Origin: Euwallacea fornicatus
Lineage: Eukaryota; Arthropoda; Insecta; Coleoptera; Curculionidae
Length of the DNA stretch: 64,000 nt
Direction: 5' to 3'
NCBI RefSeq assembly: GCF_040115645.1
Contig: NW_027096049.1
Location: 186,001-250,000, forward strand
A program made the translations under genes and the position numbers. This document shows, piece after piece, positions 24,623 to 39,049 of this stretch (position 1 is the first letter of the stretch; each line of letters begins with the position of its first letter). A model generated the notes under the pieces. That model did no database searches, was not told the DNA's origin, and worked only from the letters and a program-made list of their open reading frames with translations.

Positions 24623-24798
24623 TTTAACATCACGTAACACATCATGATTGTATCATCTTGAGTTTCCAAGAAAAATAGTACTTTATGAGCTCAAACATAC
24701 AGTTTTTGTGACTTTTCACATTTTGAAGCTCGATAACTTCGGTCAATGAGGACCAAATTTCTTAAACAAAGACTCAAATGAACCATCTCGACGAGATC
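24623..24798. repeat. Single B-class unit between the two 20-unit copies
   Basis: A CATCACG/CATACAG unit with TGACTTTTCACATTTT and GGTCAATGAGGACC. It makes the displacement 21 units while the matched blocks are 20 units long. Confidence 0.8.
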
Positions 24799-27700
24799 TT
24801 TAACATGACGTAACACATCATGATTGTATCATCTTGAGTTTCCAAGAAAAATAGTACTTTATGAGCTCAAACATCCAGTTTTTGTGATTTTTCACACTTT
24901 GAAGCTCGATAACTTCGGCAATTAAATTCCAAATTTCTTAAACAAAGACTCAAATGAACCATCTCGACGAGATCTTTAACATGACGTAACACATCATGAC
25001 TGTATCATCTTGAGTTTCCACGATAAATAGTACTTTATGAGCTCAAACATTCAGTTTTTGTGATTTTTCACACTTTGAAGCTCGATACCTTCGGCAATTA
25101 AATTCCAAATTTCTTAAACAAATACTCAAATGAACCATCTCGACGAGATCTTTAACATGACGTAACACATCATGATTGTATCATCTTGAGTTTCCACGAA
25201 AAATAGTACTTTATGAGCTCAAACATATAATATTTGTGATTTTTCACACTTTGAAGCTCGATAACTTCGGCAATTAAATTCCAAATTTCTTAAACAAAGA
25301 CTCAAATGAACCATCTCGACGAGATCTTTAACATGACGTAACACATCATGACTGTATCATCTTGAGTTTCCACGAAAAATAGTACTTTATGAGCTCAAAC
25401 ATATAATATTTGTGATTTTTCACACTTTGAAGCTCGATAACTTCGGCAATTAAATTCCAAATTTCTTAAACAAAGACTCAAATGAACCATCTCTACGAGA
25501 TCTTTAACATGACGTAACACATCATGATTGTATCAACTTGAGTTTCCAAGAAAAATAGTACTTTATGAGCTCAAACATACAGTTTTTGTGACTTTTCACA
25601 TTTTGAAGCTCGATAACTTCGGTCAATGAGGACCAAATTTCTTAAACAAAGACTCAAATGAACCATCTCGACGAGATCTTTAACATCACGTAACACATCA
25701 TGATTGTATCATCTTGAGTTTCCAAGAAAAATAGTACTTTATGAGCTCAAACATACAGTTTTTGTGACTTTTCACATTTTGAAGCTCGATAACTTCGGTC
25801 AATGAGGACCAAATTTCTTAAACAAAGACTCAAATGAACCATCTCGACGAGATCTTTAACATCACGTAACACATCATGATTGTATCATCTTGAGTTTGCA
25901 AGAAAAATAGTACTTTATGAGCTCAAACATCCAGTTTTTGTGATTTTTCACACTTTGAAGCTCGATAACTTCGGCAATTAAATTCCAAATTTCTTAAACA
26001 AAGACTCAAATGAACCATCTCTACGAGATCTTTAACATGACGTAACACATCATGATTGTATCATCTTGAGTTTCCAAGAAAAATAGTACTTTATGAGCTC
26101 AAACATTCAGTTTTTGTGATTTTTCACACTTTGAAGCTCGATAACTTCGGCAATTAAATTCCAAATTTCTTAAACAAAGACTCAAATGAACCATCTCGAC
26201 GAGATCTTTAACATGACGTAACACATCATGATTGTATCATCTTGAGTTTCCAAGAAAAATAGTACTTTATGAGCTCAAACATTCAGTTTTTGTGATTTTT
26301 CACACTTTGAAGCTCGATAACTTCGGCAATTAAATTCCAAATTTCTTAAACAAAGACTCAAATGAACCATCTCGACGAGATCTTTAACATGACGTAACAC
26401 ATCATGACTGTATCATCTTGAGTTTCCACGAAAAATAGTACTTTATGAGCTCAAACATATAATATTTGTGATTTTTCACACTTTGAAGCTCGATAACTTC
26501 GGCAATTAAATTCCAAATTTCTTAAACAAAGACTCAAATGAACCATCTCGACGAGATCTTTAACATGACGTAACACATCATGATTGTATCAACTTGAGTT
26601 TCCAAGAAAAATAGTACTTTATGAGCTCAAACATACAGTTTTTGTGACTTTTCACATTTTGAAGCTCGATAACTTCGGTCAATGAGGACCAAATTTCTTA
26701 AACAAAGACTCAAATGAACCATCTCGACGAGATCTTTAACATCACGTAACACATCATGATTGTATCATCTTGAGTTTCCAAGAAAAATAGTACTTTATGA
26801 GCTCAAACATACAGTTTTTGTGACTTTTCACATTTTGAAGCTCGATAACTTCGGTCAATGAGGACCAAATTTCTTAAACAAAGACTCAAATGAACCATCT
26901 CGACGAGATCTTTAACATGACGTAACACATCATGATTGTATCATCTTAAGTTTCCATGAAAAATAGTACTTTATGAGCTCAAACATACAGTTTTTGTGAT
27001 TTTTCACACTTTGAAGCTCGATAACTTCGGCAATTAAATTCCAAATTTCTTAAACAAAGACTCAAATGAACCATCTCGACGAGATCTTTAACATGACGTA
27101 ACACATCATGATTGTATCATTTTGAGTTTCCACGAAAAATAGTACTTTATGAGCTCAAACATATAATATTTGTGATTTTTCACACTTTGAAGCTCGATAA
27201 CTTCGGCAATTAAATTCCAAATTTCTTAAACAAAGACTCAAATGAACCATCTCGACGAGATCTTTAACATGACGTAACACATCATGATTGTATCATTTTG
27301 AGTTTCCACGAAAAATAGTACTTTATGAGCTCAAACATACAGTTTTTGTGACTTTTCACATTTTGAAGCTCGATAACTTCGGTCAATGAGGACCAAATTT
27401 CTTAAACAAAGACTCAAATGAACCATCTCGACGAGATCTTTAACATGACGTAACACATCATGATTGTATCATCTTAAGTTTCCATGAAAAATAGTACTTT
27501 ATGAGCTCAAACATACAGTTTTTGTGATTTTTCACACTTTGAAGCTCGATAACTTCGGCAATTAAATTCCAAATTTCTTAAACAAAGACTCAAATGAACC
27601 ATCTCTACGAGATCTTTAACATGACGTAACACATCATGATTGTATCATCTTAAGTTTCCATGAAAAATAGTACTTTATGAGCTCAAACATACAGTTTTTG

Positions 27701-28318
27701 TGATTTTTCACACTTTGAAGCTCGATAACTTCGGCAATTAAATTCCAAATTTCTTAAACAAAGACTCAAATGAACCATCTCGACGAGATCTTTAACATGA
27801 CGTAACACATCATGATTGTATCATCTTAAGTTTCCATGAAAAATAGTACTTTATGAGCTCCAACATACAGTTCTTGTGATTTTTCACACTTTGAAGCTCG
27901 ATAACTTCGGCAATTAAATTCCAAATTTCTTAAACAAAGACTCAAATGAACCATCTCTACGAGATCTTTAACATGACGTAACACATCATGATTGTATCAT
28001 CTTAAGTTTCCATGAAAAATAGTACTTTATGAGCTCAAACATACAGTTTTTGTGACTTTTCACATTTTGAAGCTCGATAACTTCGGTCAATGAGGACCAA
28101 ATTTCTTAAACAAAGACTCAAATGAACCATCTCGACGAGATCTTTAACATGACGTAACACATCATGATTGTATCATCTTAAGTTTCCACGAAAAATAGTA
28201 CTTTATGAGCTCAAACATACAGTTTTTGTGACTTTTCACATTTTGAAGCTCGATAACTTCGGTCAATGAGGACCAAATTTCTTAAACAAAGACTAAAATG
28301 AACCATCTCGACGAGATC
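24799..28318. repeat. 20-unit HOR, copy 2 (3,520 bp)
   Basis: Second copy of 21103-24622. It lacks the equivalent of the 23391 unit but has an extra CTTAAG/CCATG/CATACAG unit at 27615. The displacement therefore falls to 20 units (3,524 bp) between about 27.1 and 27.6 kb and returns to 21 afterwards. The final units diverge, with CCACG at 28174 in place of CCATG. Confidence 0.88.
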
Positions 28319-28494
28319 TTTAACATGACGTAACACATCATGATTGTATCATCTTAAGTTTCCATGAAAAATAGTACTTTATGAGCTCAAACCTACAATT
28401 TTTGTGACTTTTCACATTTTGAAGCTCGATAACTTCGGTCAATGAGGACCAAATTTCTTAAACAAAGACTCAAATGAACCATTTCGACGAGATC
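28319..28494. repeat. First CCTACAAT unit (B class)
   Basis: Unit with CTTAAG, CCATG, ACCTACAATTTTTG, TGACTTTT and GGTCAATGAGG. This is the first occurrence of the CCTACAAT form, which recurs about a dozen times to the right edge. Its downstream junction reads ATTTCGACG, which breaks the left arm of the junction dyad. Confidence 0.85.
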
Positions 28495-29549
28495 TTTAAC
28501 ATGACGTAACACATCATGATTGTATCATCTTGAGTTTCCAAGAAAAATAGTAGTTTATGAGCTCAAACATACAGTTTTTGTGATTTTTCACACTTTGAAG
28601 CTCGATAACTTCGGCAAATAAATTCCAAATTTCTTAAACAAAGACTCAAATGAACCATCTCGACGAAATCTTTAACATGACGTAACACATCATGACTGTA
28701 TCATCTTGAGTTTCCACGAAAAAAAGTACTTTATGAGCTCAAACATACAGTTTTTGTGATTTTTCACACTTTGAAGCTCGATAACTTCGGCAAATAAATT
28801 CCAAATTTCTTAAACAAAGACTCAAATGAACCATCTCGACGAGATCTTTAACATGACGTAACACATCATGATTGTATCATCTTGAGTTTCCAAGAAAAAT
28901 AGTACTTTATGAGCTCAAACATACAGTTTTTGTGATTATTCACATTTTGAAGCTCGATAACTTCGGCAATTAAATCCAAATTTCTTAAACAAAGACTCAA
29001 ATGAACCATCTCGACGAGATCTTTAACATGACGTAACACATCATGATTGAATCATCTTGAGATTCCAAGAAAAATAGTACTTTATGAGCTCAAACATTCA
29101 GTTTTTGTGAATATTCACAATTTGAAGCTCGATAACTTCGGCACTTAAATTCCAAATTTCTTAAACAAAGACTCAAATGAACCATCTCTACGAGATCTTT
29201 AACATGACGTAACACATCATGATTGTATCATCTTGAGTTTCCAAGAAAAATAGTACTTTATGAGCTCAAACATCCAGTTTTTGTGATTTTTCACACTTTG
29301 AAGCTCGATAACTTCGGCAATTAAATTCCAAATTTCTTAAACAAAGACTCAAATGAACCATCTCGACGAGATCTTTAACATGACGTAACACATCATGATT
29401 GTATCATCTTGAGTTTCCACGAAAAATAGTACTTTATGAGCTCAAACATATAATATTTGTAACTTTTCACATTTTGAAGCTCGATAACTTCGTTCAATAA
29501 GGACCACATTTCTTAAACAAAGACTCAAATGAACCATCTCGACGAGATC
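28495..29549. repeat. 6-unit block, copy 1 of the 32718 block
   Basis: Order: TAGTAGTTTATG; GACGAAATC with CGAAAAAAAG; GATTATTCACATTTT (175 bp); GATTGAATC/GAGATTCC with the 16-bp palindrome at 29105-29120; CATCCAG; class C with GTTCAATAAGG. All six recur at 32718-33772, offset 4,223 bp (24 units, one short). Confidence 0.87.
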
Positions 29550-31661
29550 TTTAACATGACGTAACACATCATGATTGTATCATCTTGAGTTTCCAAGAAT
29601 AATAGTACTTTATGAGCTCAAACATTCAGTTTTTGTGATTTTTCACACTTTGAAGCTCGATAACTTCGGCAATTAAATTCCAAATTTCTTAAACAAAGAC
29701 TCAAATGAACCATCTCTACGAGATCTTTAACATGACGTAACACATCATGACTGTATCATCTTGAGTTTCCACGAAAAATAGTACTTTATGAGCTCAAACA
29801 TTCAGTTTTTGTGATTTTTCACACTTTGAAGCTCGATAACTTCGGCAATTAAATTCCAAATTTCTTAAACAAAGACTCAAATGAACCATCTCGACGAGAT
29901 CTTTGACATGACGTAACACATCATGATTGTATCAACTTGAGTTTCCAAGAAAAATAGTACTTTATGAGCTCAAACATACAGTTTTTGTGACTTTTCACAT
30001 TTTGAAGCTCGATAACTTCGGTCAATGAGGACCAAATTTCTTAAACAAAGACTCAAATGAACCATCTCGACGAGATCTTTAACATCACGTAACACATCAT
30101 GATTGTATCATCTTGAGTTTCCAAGAAAAATAGTACTTTATGAGCTCAAACATCCAGTTTTTGTGATTTTTCACACTTTGAAGCTCGATAACTTCGGCAA
30201 TTAAATTCCAAATTTCTTAAACAAAGACTCAAATGAACCATCTCTACGAGATCTTTAACATGACGTAACACATCATGATTGTATCATCTTGAGTTTCCAA
30301 GAAAAATAGTACTTTATGAGCTCAAACATTCAGTTTTTGTGATTTTTCACACTTTGAAGCTCGATAACTTCGGCAATTAAATTCCAAATTTCTTAAACAA
30401 AGACTCAAATGAACCATCTCTACGAGATCTTTAACATGACGTAACACATCATGACTGTATCATCTTGAGTTTCCACGAAAAATAGTACTTTATGAGCTCC
30501 AACATACAGTTTTTGTGATTTTTCACACTTTGAAGCTCGATAACTTCGGTCAATGAGGACCACATTTCTTAAACAAAGACTCAAATGAACCATCTCGACG
30601 AGATCTTTAACATGACGTAACACATCATGATTGTATCATCTTGAGTTTCCACGAAAAATAGTACTTTATGAGCTCAAACATATAATATTTGTAACTTTTC
30701 ACATTTTGAAGCTCGATAACTTCGTTCAATAAGGACCACATTTCTTAAACAAAGACTCAAATGAACCATCTCGACGAGATCTTTAACATGACGTAACACA
30801 TCATGATTGTATCATCTTGAGTTTCCAAGAAAAATAGTACTTTATGAGCTCAAACATTCAGTTTTTGTGATTTTTCACACTTTGAAGCTCGATAACTTCG
30901 GCAATTAAATTCCAAATTTCTTAAACAAAGACTCAAATGAACCATCTCTACGAGATCTTTAACATGACGTAACACATCATGACTGTATCATCTTGAGTTT
31001 CCACGAAAAATAGTACTTTATGAGCTCAAACATTCAGTTTTTGTGATTTTTCACACTTTGAAGCTCGATAACTTCGGCAATTAAATTCCAAATTTCTTAA
31101 ACAAAGACTCAAATGAACCATCTCGACGAGATCTTTGACATGACGTAACACATCATGATTGTATCAACTTGAGTTTCCAAGAAAAATAGTACTTTATGAG
31201 CTCAAACATACAGTTTTTGTGACTTTTCACATTTTGAAGCTCGATAACTTCGGTCAATGAGGACCAAATTTCTTAAACAAAGACTCAAATGAACCATCTC
31301 GACGAGATCTTTAACATCACGTAACACATCATGATTGTATCATCTTGAGTTTCCAAGAAAAATAGTACTTTATGAGCTCAAACATCCAGTTTTTGTGATT
31401 TTTCACACTTTGAAGCTCGATAACTTCGGCAATTAAATTCCAAATTTCTTAAACAAAGACTCAAATGAACCATCTCTACGAGATCTTTAACATGACGTAA
31501 CACATCATGATTGTATCATCTTGAGTTTCCAAGAAAAATAGTACTTTATGAGCTCAAACATTCAGTTTTTGTGATTTTTCACACTTTGAAGCTCGATAAC
31601 TTCGGCAATTAAATTCCAAATTTCTTAAACAAAGACTCAAATGAACCATCTCGACGAGATC
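29374..31661. repeat. 7-unit tandem duplication (1,232-bp step)
   Basis: 29374-30605 has class C (GTTCAATAAGG); CATTCAG; CATGACTG/CATTCAG; TTTGACATG/CAACTTG B class; CATCACG/CATCCAG; CATTCAG; GCTCCAAC with GGTCAATGAGGACCACA. The first six recur at 30606-31661 and the block then departs. GTTCAATAAGG is shared only by these copies and the unit at 33597. Copy 1 has a private AAGAATAATAG. Confidence 0.87.
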
Positions 31662-32717
31662 TTTAACATGACGTAACACATCATGATTGTATCATCTTGA
31701 GTTTCCAAGAAAAATAGTACTTTATGAACTCAAACATTCAGTTTTTGTGATTTTTCACACTTTGAAGCTCGATAACTTCGGCAATTAAATTCCAAATTTC
31801 TTAAACAAAGACTCAAATGAACCATCTCTACGAGATCTTTAACATGACGTAACACATCATGACTGTATCATCTTGAGTTTCCATGAAAAATAGTACTTTA
31901 TGAGCTCAAACATATAATATTTGTGATTTTTCACACTTTGAAGCTCGATAACTTCGGCAATTAAATTCCAAATTTCTTAAACAAAGACTCAAATGAACCA
32001 TCTCGACGAGATCTTTAACATGACGTAACACATCATGATTGTATCAACTTGAGTTTCCAAGAAAAATAGTACTTTATGAGCTCAAACATACAGTTTTTGT
32101 AACTTTTCACATTTTGAAGCTCGATAACTTCGGTCAATGAGGACCAAATTTCTTAAACAAAGACTCAAATGAACCATCTCGACGAGATCTTTAACATGAC
32201 GTAACACATCATGATTGTATCATCTTAAGTTTCCATGAAAAATAATACTTTATGAGCTCAAACCTACAATTTTTGTGACTTTTCACATTTTGAAGCTCGA
32301 TAACTTCGGTCAATGAGGACCAAATTTCTTAAACAAAGACTCAAATGAACCATTTCGACGAGATCTTTAACATGACGTAACACATCATGATTGTATCATC
32401 TTGAGTTTCCACGAAAAATAGTAGTTTATGAGCTCAAACATACAGTTTTTGTGATTTTTCACACTTTGAAGCTCGATAACTTCGGCACTTAAATTCCAAA
32501 TTTCTTAAACAAAGACTCAAATGAACCATCTCGCCGAGATCTTTAACATGACGTAACACATCATGATTGTATCATCTTGAGTTTCCATGAAAAATAGTAC
32601 TTTATTAGCTCAAACATACAGTTTTTGTGACTTTTCACATTTTGAAGCTCGATAACTTCGGTCAATGAGGACCAAATTTCTTAAACAAAGACTCAAATGA
32701 ACCATTTCGACGAGATC
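31662..32717. repeat. Six linking units with GAACTC and CCTACAAT forms
   Basis: Contains the first TATGAACTCAAAC unit (31662), an ATATAAT unit with CCATG, a CAACTTG/GTAAC unit, a CCTACAAT unit with AATAATAC, a TAGTAGTTT unit and a TTTATTAGCTC unit preceded by a CTCGCCGAG junction. That junction keeps the dyad arms with C at the centre. Confidence 0.78.
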
Positions 32718-33772
32718 TTTAACATGACGTAACACATCATGATTGTATCATCTTGAGTTTCCAAGAAAAATAGTAGTTTATGAGCTCAAACATACAGTTT
32801 TTGTGATTTTTCACACTTTGAAGCTCGATAACTTCGGCAAATAAATTCCAAATTTCTTAAACAAAGACTCAAATGAACCATCTCGACGAAATCTTTAACA
32901 TGACGTAACACATCATGACTGTATCATCTTGAGTTTCCACGAAAAAAAGTACTTTATGAGCTCAAACATACAGTTTTTGTGATTTTTCACACTTTGAAGC
33001 TCGATAACTTCGGCAAATAAATTCCAAATTTCTTAAACAAAGACTCAAATGAACCATCTCGACGAGATCTTTAACATGACGTAACACATCATGATTGTAT
33101 CATCTTGAGTTTCCAAGAAAAATAGTACTTTATGAGCTCAAACATACAGTTTTTGTGATTATTCACATTTTGAAGCTCGATAACTTCGGCAATTAAATCC
33201 AAATTTCTTAAACAAAGACTCAAATGAACCATCTCGACGAGATCTTTAACATGACGTAACACATCATGATTGAATCATCTTGAGATTCCAAGAAAAATAG
33301 TACTTTATGAGCTCAAACATTCAGTTTTTGTGAATATTCACAATTTGAAGCTCGATAACTTCGGCACATAAATTCCAAATTTCTTAAACAAAGACTCAAA
33401 TGAACCATCTCGACGAGATCTTTAACATGACGTAACACATCATGATTGTATCATCTTGAGTTTCCAAGAAAAATAGTACTTTATGAGCTCAAACATCCAG
33501 TTTTTGTGATTTTTCACACTTTGAAGCTCGATAACTTCGGCAATTAAATTCCAAATTTCTTAAACAAAGACTCAAATGAACCATCTCGACGAGATCTTTA
33601 ACATGACGTAACACATCATGATTGTATCATCTTGAGTTTCCACGAAAAATAGTACTTTATGAGCTCAAACATATAATATTTGTAACTTTTCACATTTTGA
33701 AGCTCGATAACTTCGTTCAATAAGGACCACATTTCTTAAACAAAGACTCAAATGAACCATCTCGACGAGATC
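32718..33772. repeat. 6-unit block, copy 2 of the 28495 block
   Basis: Same six units in the same order, with the 16-bp palindrome at 33328-33343. Visible differences are GGCACATAAATT at the end of the palindrome unit and CTCGACG against CTCTACG before the CATCCAG unit. Confidence 0.87.
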
Positions 33773-36588
33773 TTTAACATGACGTAACACATCATGATTG
33801 TATCATCTTGAGTTTCCAAGAAAAATAGTACTTTATGAGCTCAAACATACAGTTTTTGTGACTTTTCACATTTTGAAGCTCGATAACTTCGGTCAATGAG
33901 GACCAAATTTCTTAAACAAAGACTCAAATGAACCATCTCTACGAGATCTTTAACATGACGTAACACATCATGACTGTATCATCTTGAGTTTCCACGAAAA
34001 ATAGTACTTTATGAGCTCAAACATTCAGTTTTTGTGATTTTTCACACTTTGAAGCTCGATAACTTCGGCAATTAAATTCCAAATTTCTTAAACAAAGACT
34101 CAAATGAACCATCTCGACGAGATCTTTGACATGACGTAACACATCATGATTGTATCAACTTGAGTTTCCAAGAAAAATAGTACTTTATGAGCTCAAACAT
34201 ACAGTTTTTGTGACTTTTCACATTTTGAAGCTCGATAACTTCGGTCAATGAGGACCAAATTTCTTAAACAAAGACTCAAATGAACCATCTCTACGAGATC
34301 TTTAACATGACGTAACACATCATGACTGTATCATCTTGAGTTTCCACGAAAAATAGTACTTTATGAGCTCAAACATTCAGTTTTTGTGATTTTTCACACT
34401 TTGAAGCTCGATAACTTCGGCAATTAAATTCCAAATTTCTTAAACAAAGACTCAAATGAACCATCTCGACGAGATCTTTGACATGACGTAACACATCATG
34501 ATTGTATCAACTTGAGTTTCCAAGAAAAATAGTACTTTATGAGCTCAAACATCCAGTTTTTGTGATTTTTCACACTTTGAAGCTCGATAACTTCGGCAAT
34601 TAAATTCCAAATTTCTTAAACAAAGACTCAAATGAACCATCTCTACGAGATCTTTAACATGACGTAACACATCATGATTGTATCATCTTGAGTTTCCAAG
34701 AAAAATAGTACTTTATGAGCTCAAACATTCAGTTTTTGTGATTTTTCACACTTTGAAGCTCGATAACTTCGGCAATTAAATTCCAAATTTCTTAAACAAA
34801 GACTCAAATGAACCATCTCGACGAGATCTTTAACATGACGTAACACATCATGATTGTATCATCTTGAGTTTCCAAGAAAAATAGTACTTTATGAACTCAA
34901 ACATTCAGTTTTTGTGATTTTTCACACTTTGAAGCTCGATAACTTCGGCAATTAAATTCCAAATTTCTTAAACAAAGACTCAAATGAACCATCTCTACGA
35001 GATCTTTAACATGACGTAACACATCATGATTGTATCATCTTGAGTTTCCAAGAAAAATAGTACTTTATGAGCTCAAACATCCAGTTTTTGTGATTTTTCA
35101 CACTTTGAAGCTCGATAACTTCGGCAATTAAATTCCAAATTTCTTAAACAAAGACTCAAATGAACCATCTCTACGAGATCTTTAACATGACGTAACACAT
35201 CATGATTGTATCATCTTGAGTTTCCAAGAAAAATAGTACTTTATGAGCTCAAACATTCAGTTTTTGTGATTTTTCACACTTTGAAGCTCGATAACTTCGG
35301 CAATTAAATTCCAAATTTCTTAAACAAAGACTCAAATGAACCATCTCTACGAGATCTTTAACATGACGTAACACATCATGACTGTATCATCTTGAGTTTC
35401 CATGAAAAATAGTACTTTATGAGCTCAAACATATAATATTTGTGATTTTTCACACTTTGAAGCTCGATAACTTCGGCAATTAAATTCCAAATTTCTTAAA
35501 CAAAGACTCAAATGAACCATCTCGACGAGATCTTTAACATGACGTAACACATCATGATTGTATCAACTTGAGTTTCCAAGAAAAATAGTACTTTATGAGC
35601 TCAAACATACAGTTTTTGTAACTTTTCACATTTTGAAGCTCGATAACTTCAGTCAATGAGGACCAAATTTCTTAAACAAAGACTCAAATGAACCATCTCG
35701 ACGAGATCTTTAACATCACGTAACACATCATGATTGTATCATCTTGAGTTTCCAAGAAAAATAGTACTTTATGAGCTCAAACATACAGTTTTTGTAACTT
35801 TTCACATTTTGAAGCTCGATAACTTCGGTCAATGAGGACCAAATTTCTTAAACAAAGACTCAAATGAACCATTTCGACGAGATCTTTAGCATGACGTAAC
35901 ACATCATGATTGTATCATCTTGAGTTTCCAAGAAAAATAGTAGTTTATGAGCTCAAACATACAGTTTTTGTGATTTTTCACACTTTGAAGCTCGATAACT
36001 TCGGCAAATAAATTCCAAATTTCTTAAACAAAGACTCAAATGAACCATCTCGACGAAATCTTTAACATGACGTAACACATCATGATTGTATCATCTTGAG
36101 TTTCCAAGAAAAATAGTACTTTATGAGCTCAAACATACAGTTTTTGTGATTTTTCACACTTTGAAGCTCGATAACTTCGGCAATTAAATTCCAAATTTCT
36201 TAAACAAAGACTCAAATGAACCATCTCGACGAGATCTTTGACATGACGTAACACATCATGATTGTATCAACTTGAGTTTCCAAGAAAAATAGTACTTTAT
36301 GAGCTCAAACATACAGTTTTTGTGACTTTTCACATTTTGAAGCTCGATAACTTCGGTCAATGAGGACCAAATTTCTTAAACAAAGACTCAAATGAACCAT
36401 CTCGACGAGATCTTTAACATCACGTAACACATCATGATTGTATCATCTTGAGTTTCCAAGAAAAATAGTACTTTATGAGCTCAAACATCCAGTTTTTGTG
36501 ATTTTTCACACTTTGAAGCTCGATAACTTCGGCAATTAAATTCCAAATTTCTTAAACAAAGACTCAAATGAACCATCTCTACGAGATC
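33773..36588. repeat. Sixteen units with internal dimer duplication
   Basis: The pair CATGACTG/CATTCAG plus TTTGACATG/CAACTTG at 33949-34300 is repeated at 34301-34652, with CATCCAG replacing CATACAG in the second. Next come CATTCAG and GAACTC units, an ATATAAT unit with CCATG, and a trio (CAGTCAATGAGG; CATCACG/GTAAC; TAGCATGACG/TAGTAGTTT) from about 35.5 to 36.1 kb that recurs at 37116-37643. Confidence 0.78.
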
Positions 36589-39049
36589 TTTAACATGACG
36601 TAACACATCATGATTGTATCATCTTGAGTTTCCAAGAAAAATAGTACTTTATGAGCTCAAACATTCAGTTTTTGTGATTTTTCACACTTTGAAGCTCGAT
36701 AACTTCGGCAATTAAATTCCAAATTTCTTAAACAAAGACTCAAATGAACCATCTCGACGAGATCTTTAACATGACGTAACACATCATGATTGTATCATCT
36801 TGAGTTTCCAAGAAAAATAGTACTTTATGAACTCAAACATTCAGTTTTTGTGATTTTTCACACTTTGAAGCTCGATAACTTCGGCAATTAAATCCAAATT
36901 TCTTAAACAAAGACTCAAATGAACCATCTCGACGAGATCTTTAACATGACGTAACACATCATGATTGTATCAACTTGAGTTTCCAAGAAAAATAGTACTT
37001 TATGAGCTCAAACATACAGTTTTTGTGATTTTTCACACTTTGAAGCTCGATAACTTCGGCAATTAAATTCCAAATTTCTTAAACAAAGACTCAAATGAAC
37101 CATCTCGACGAGATCTTTAACATGACGTAACACATCATGATTGTATCAACTTGAGTTTCCAAGAAAAATAGTACTTTATGAGCTCAAACATACAGTTTTT
37201 GTAACTTTTCACATTTTGAAGCTCGATAACTTCAGTCAATGAGGACCAAATTTCTTAAACAAAGACTCAAATGAACCATCTCGACGAGATCTTTAACATC
37301 ACGTAACACATCATGATTGTATCATCTTGAGTTTCCAAGAAAAATAGTACTTTATGAGCTCAAACATACAGTTTTTGTAACTTTTCACATTTTGAAGCTC
37401 GATAACTTCGGTCAATGAGGACCAAATTTCTTAAACAAAGACTCAAATGAACCATTTCGACGAGATCTTTAGCATGACGTAACACATCATGATTGTATCA
37501 TCTTGAGTTTCCAAGAAAAATAGTAGTTTATGAGCTCAAACATACAGTTTTTGTGATTTTTCACACTTTGAAGCTCGATAACTTCGGCAAATAAATTCCA
37601 AATTTCTTAAACAAAGACTCAAATGAACCATCTCGACGAGATCTTTAACATGACGTAACACATCATGATTGTATCAACTTGAGTTTCCAAGAAAAATAGT
37701 ACTTTATGAGCTCAAACATCCAGTTTTTGTGATTTTTCACACTTTGAAGCTCGATAACTTCGGCAATTAAATTCCAAATTTCTTAAACAAAGACTCAAAT
37801 GAACCATCTCTACGAGATCTTTAACATGACGTAACACATCATGATTGTATCATCTTGAGTTTCCAAGAAAAATAGTACTTTATGAGCTCAAACATTCAGT
37901 TTTTGTGATTTTTCACACTTTGAAGCTCGATAACTTCGGCAATTAAATTCCAAATTTCTTAAACAAAGACTCAAATGAACCATCTCGACGAGATCTTTAA
38001 CATGACGTAACACATCATGATTGTATCATCTTGAGTTTCCAAGAAAAATAGTACTTTATGAACTCAAACATTCAGTTTTTGTGATTTTTCACACTTTGAA
38101 GCTCGATAACTTCGGCAATTAAATCCAAATTTCTTAAACAAAGACTCAAATGAACCATCTCGACGAGATCTTTAACATGACGTAACACATCATGATTGTA
38201 TCAACTTGAGTTTCCAAGAAAAATAGTACTTTATGAGCTCAAACATACAGTTTTTGTGATTTTTCACACTTTGAAGCTCGATAACTTCGGCAATTAAATT
38301 CCAAATTTCTTAAACAAAGACTCAAATGAACCATCTCTACGAGATCTTTAACATGACGTAACACATCATGATTGTATCATCTTGAGTTTCCAAGAAAAAT
38401 AGTACTTTATGAGCTCAAACATTCAGTTTTTGTGATTTTTCACACTTTGAAGCTCGATAACTTCGGCAATTAAATTCCAAATTTCTTAAACAAAGACTCA
38501 AATGAACCATCTCGACGAGATCTTTAACATGACGTAACACATCATGATTGTATCATCTTGAGTTTCCAAGAAAAATAGTACTTTATGAACTCAAACATTC
38601 AGTTTTTGTGATTTTTCACACTTTGAAGCTCGATAACTTCGGCAATTAAATCCAAATTTCTTAAACAAAGACTCAAATGAACCATCTCGACGAGATCTTT
38701 AACATGACGTAACACATCATGATTGTATCAACTTGAGTTTCCAAGAAAAATAGTACTTTATGAGCTCAAACATACAGTTTTTGTGATTTTTCACACTTTG
38801 AAGCTCGATAACTTCGGCAATTAAATTCCAAATTTCTTAAACAAAGACTCAAATGAACCATCTCGACGAGATCTTTAACATGACGTAACACATCATGATT
38901 GTATCAACTTGAGTTTCCAAGAAAAATAGTACTTTATGAGCTCAAACATACAGTTTTTGTAACTTTTCACATTTTGAAGCTCGATAACTTCAGTCAATGA
39001 GGACCAAATTTCTTAAACAAAGACTCAAATGAACCATCTCGACGAGATC
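36589..39049. repeat. Threefold triplet block (CATTCAG, GAACTC, CAACTTG)
   Basis: The triplet CATTCAG; 175-bp TATGAACTCAAAC; CAACTTG/CATACAG occurs at 36589-37115, 37820-38346 and 38347-38873. The first and third are followed by a CAGTCAATGAGG unit (37116, 38874). The last two triplets abut directly, so one triplet step is tandem. The three TAAATCCAAA short units all sit at the same place in the triplet. Confidence 0.85.

Noticed and set aside
21103..28318. Assembly duplication as the sole explanation of the 3.5-kb repeated copies
   Set aside because: The copies differ by private substitutions and by one lost and one gained unit, which simple assembly duplication would not produce. Long reads would still be needed to exclude collapse or expansion errors.
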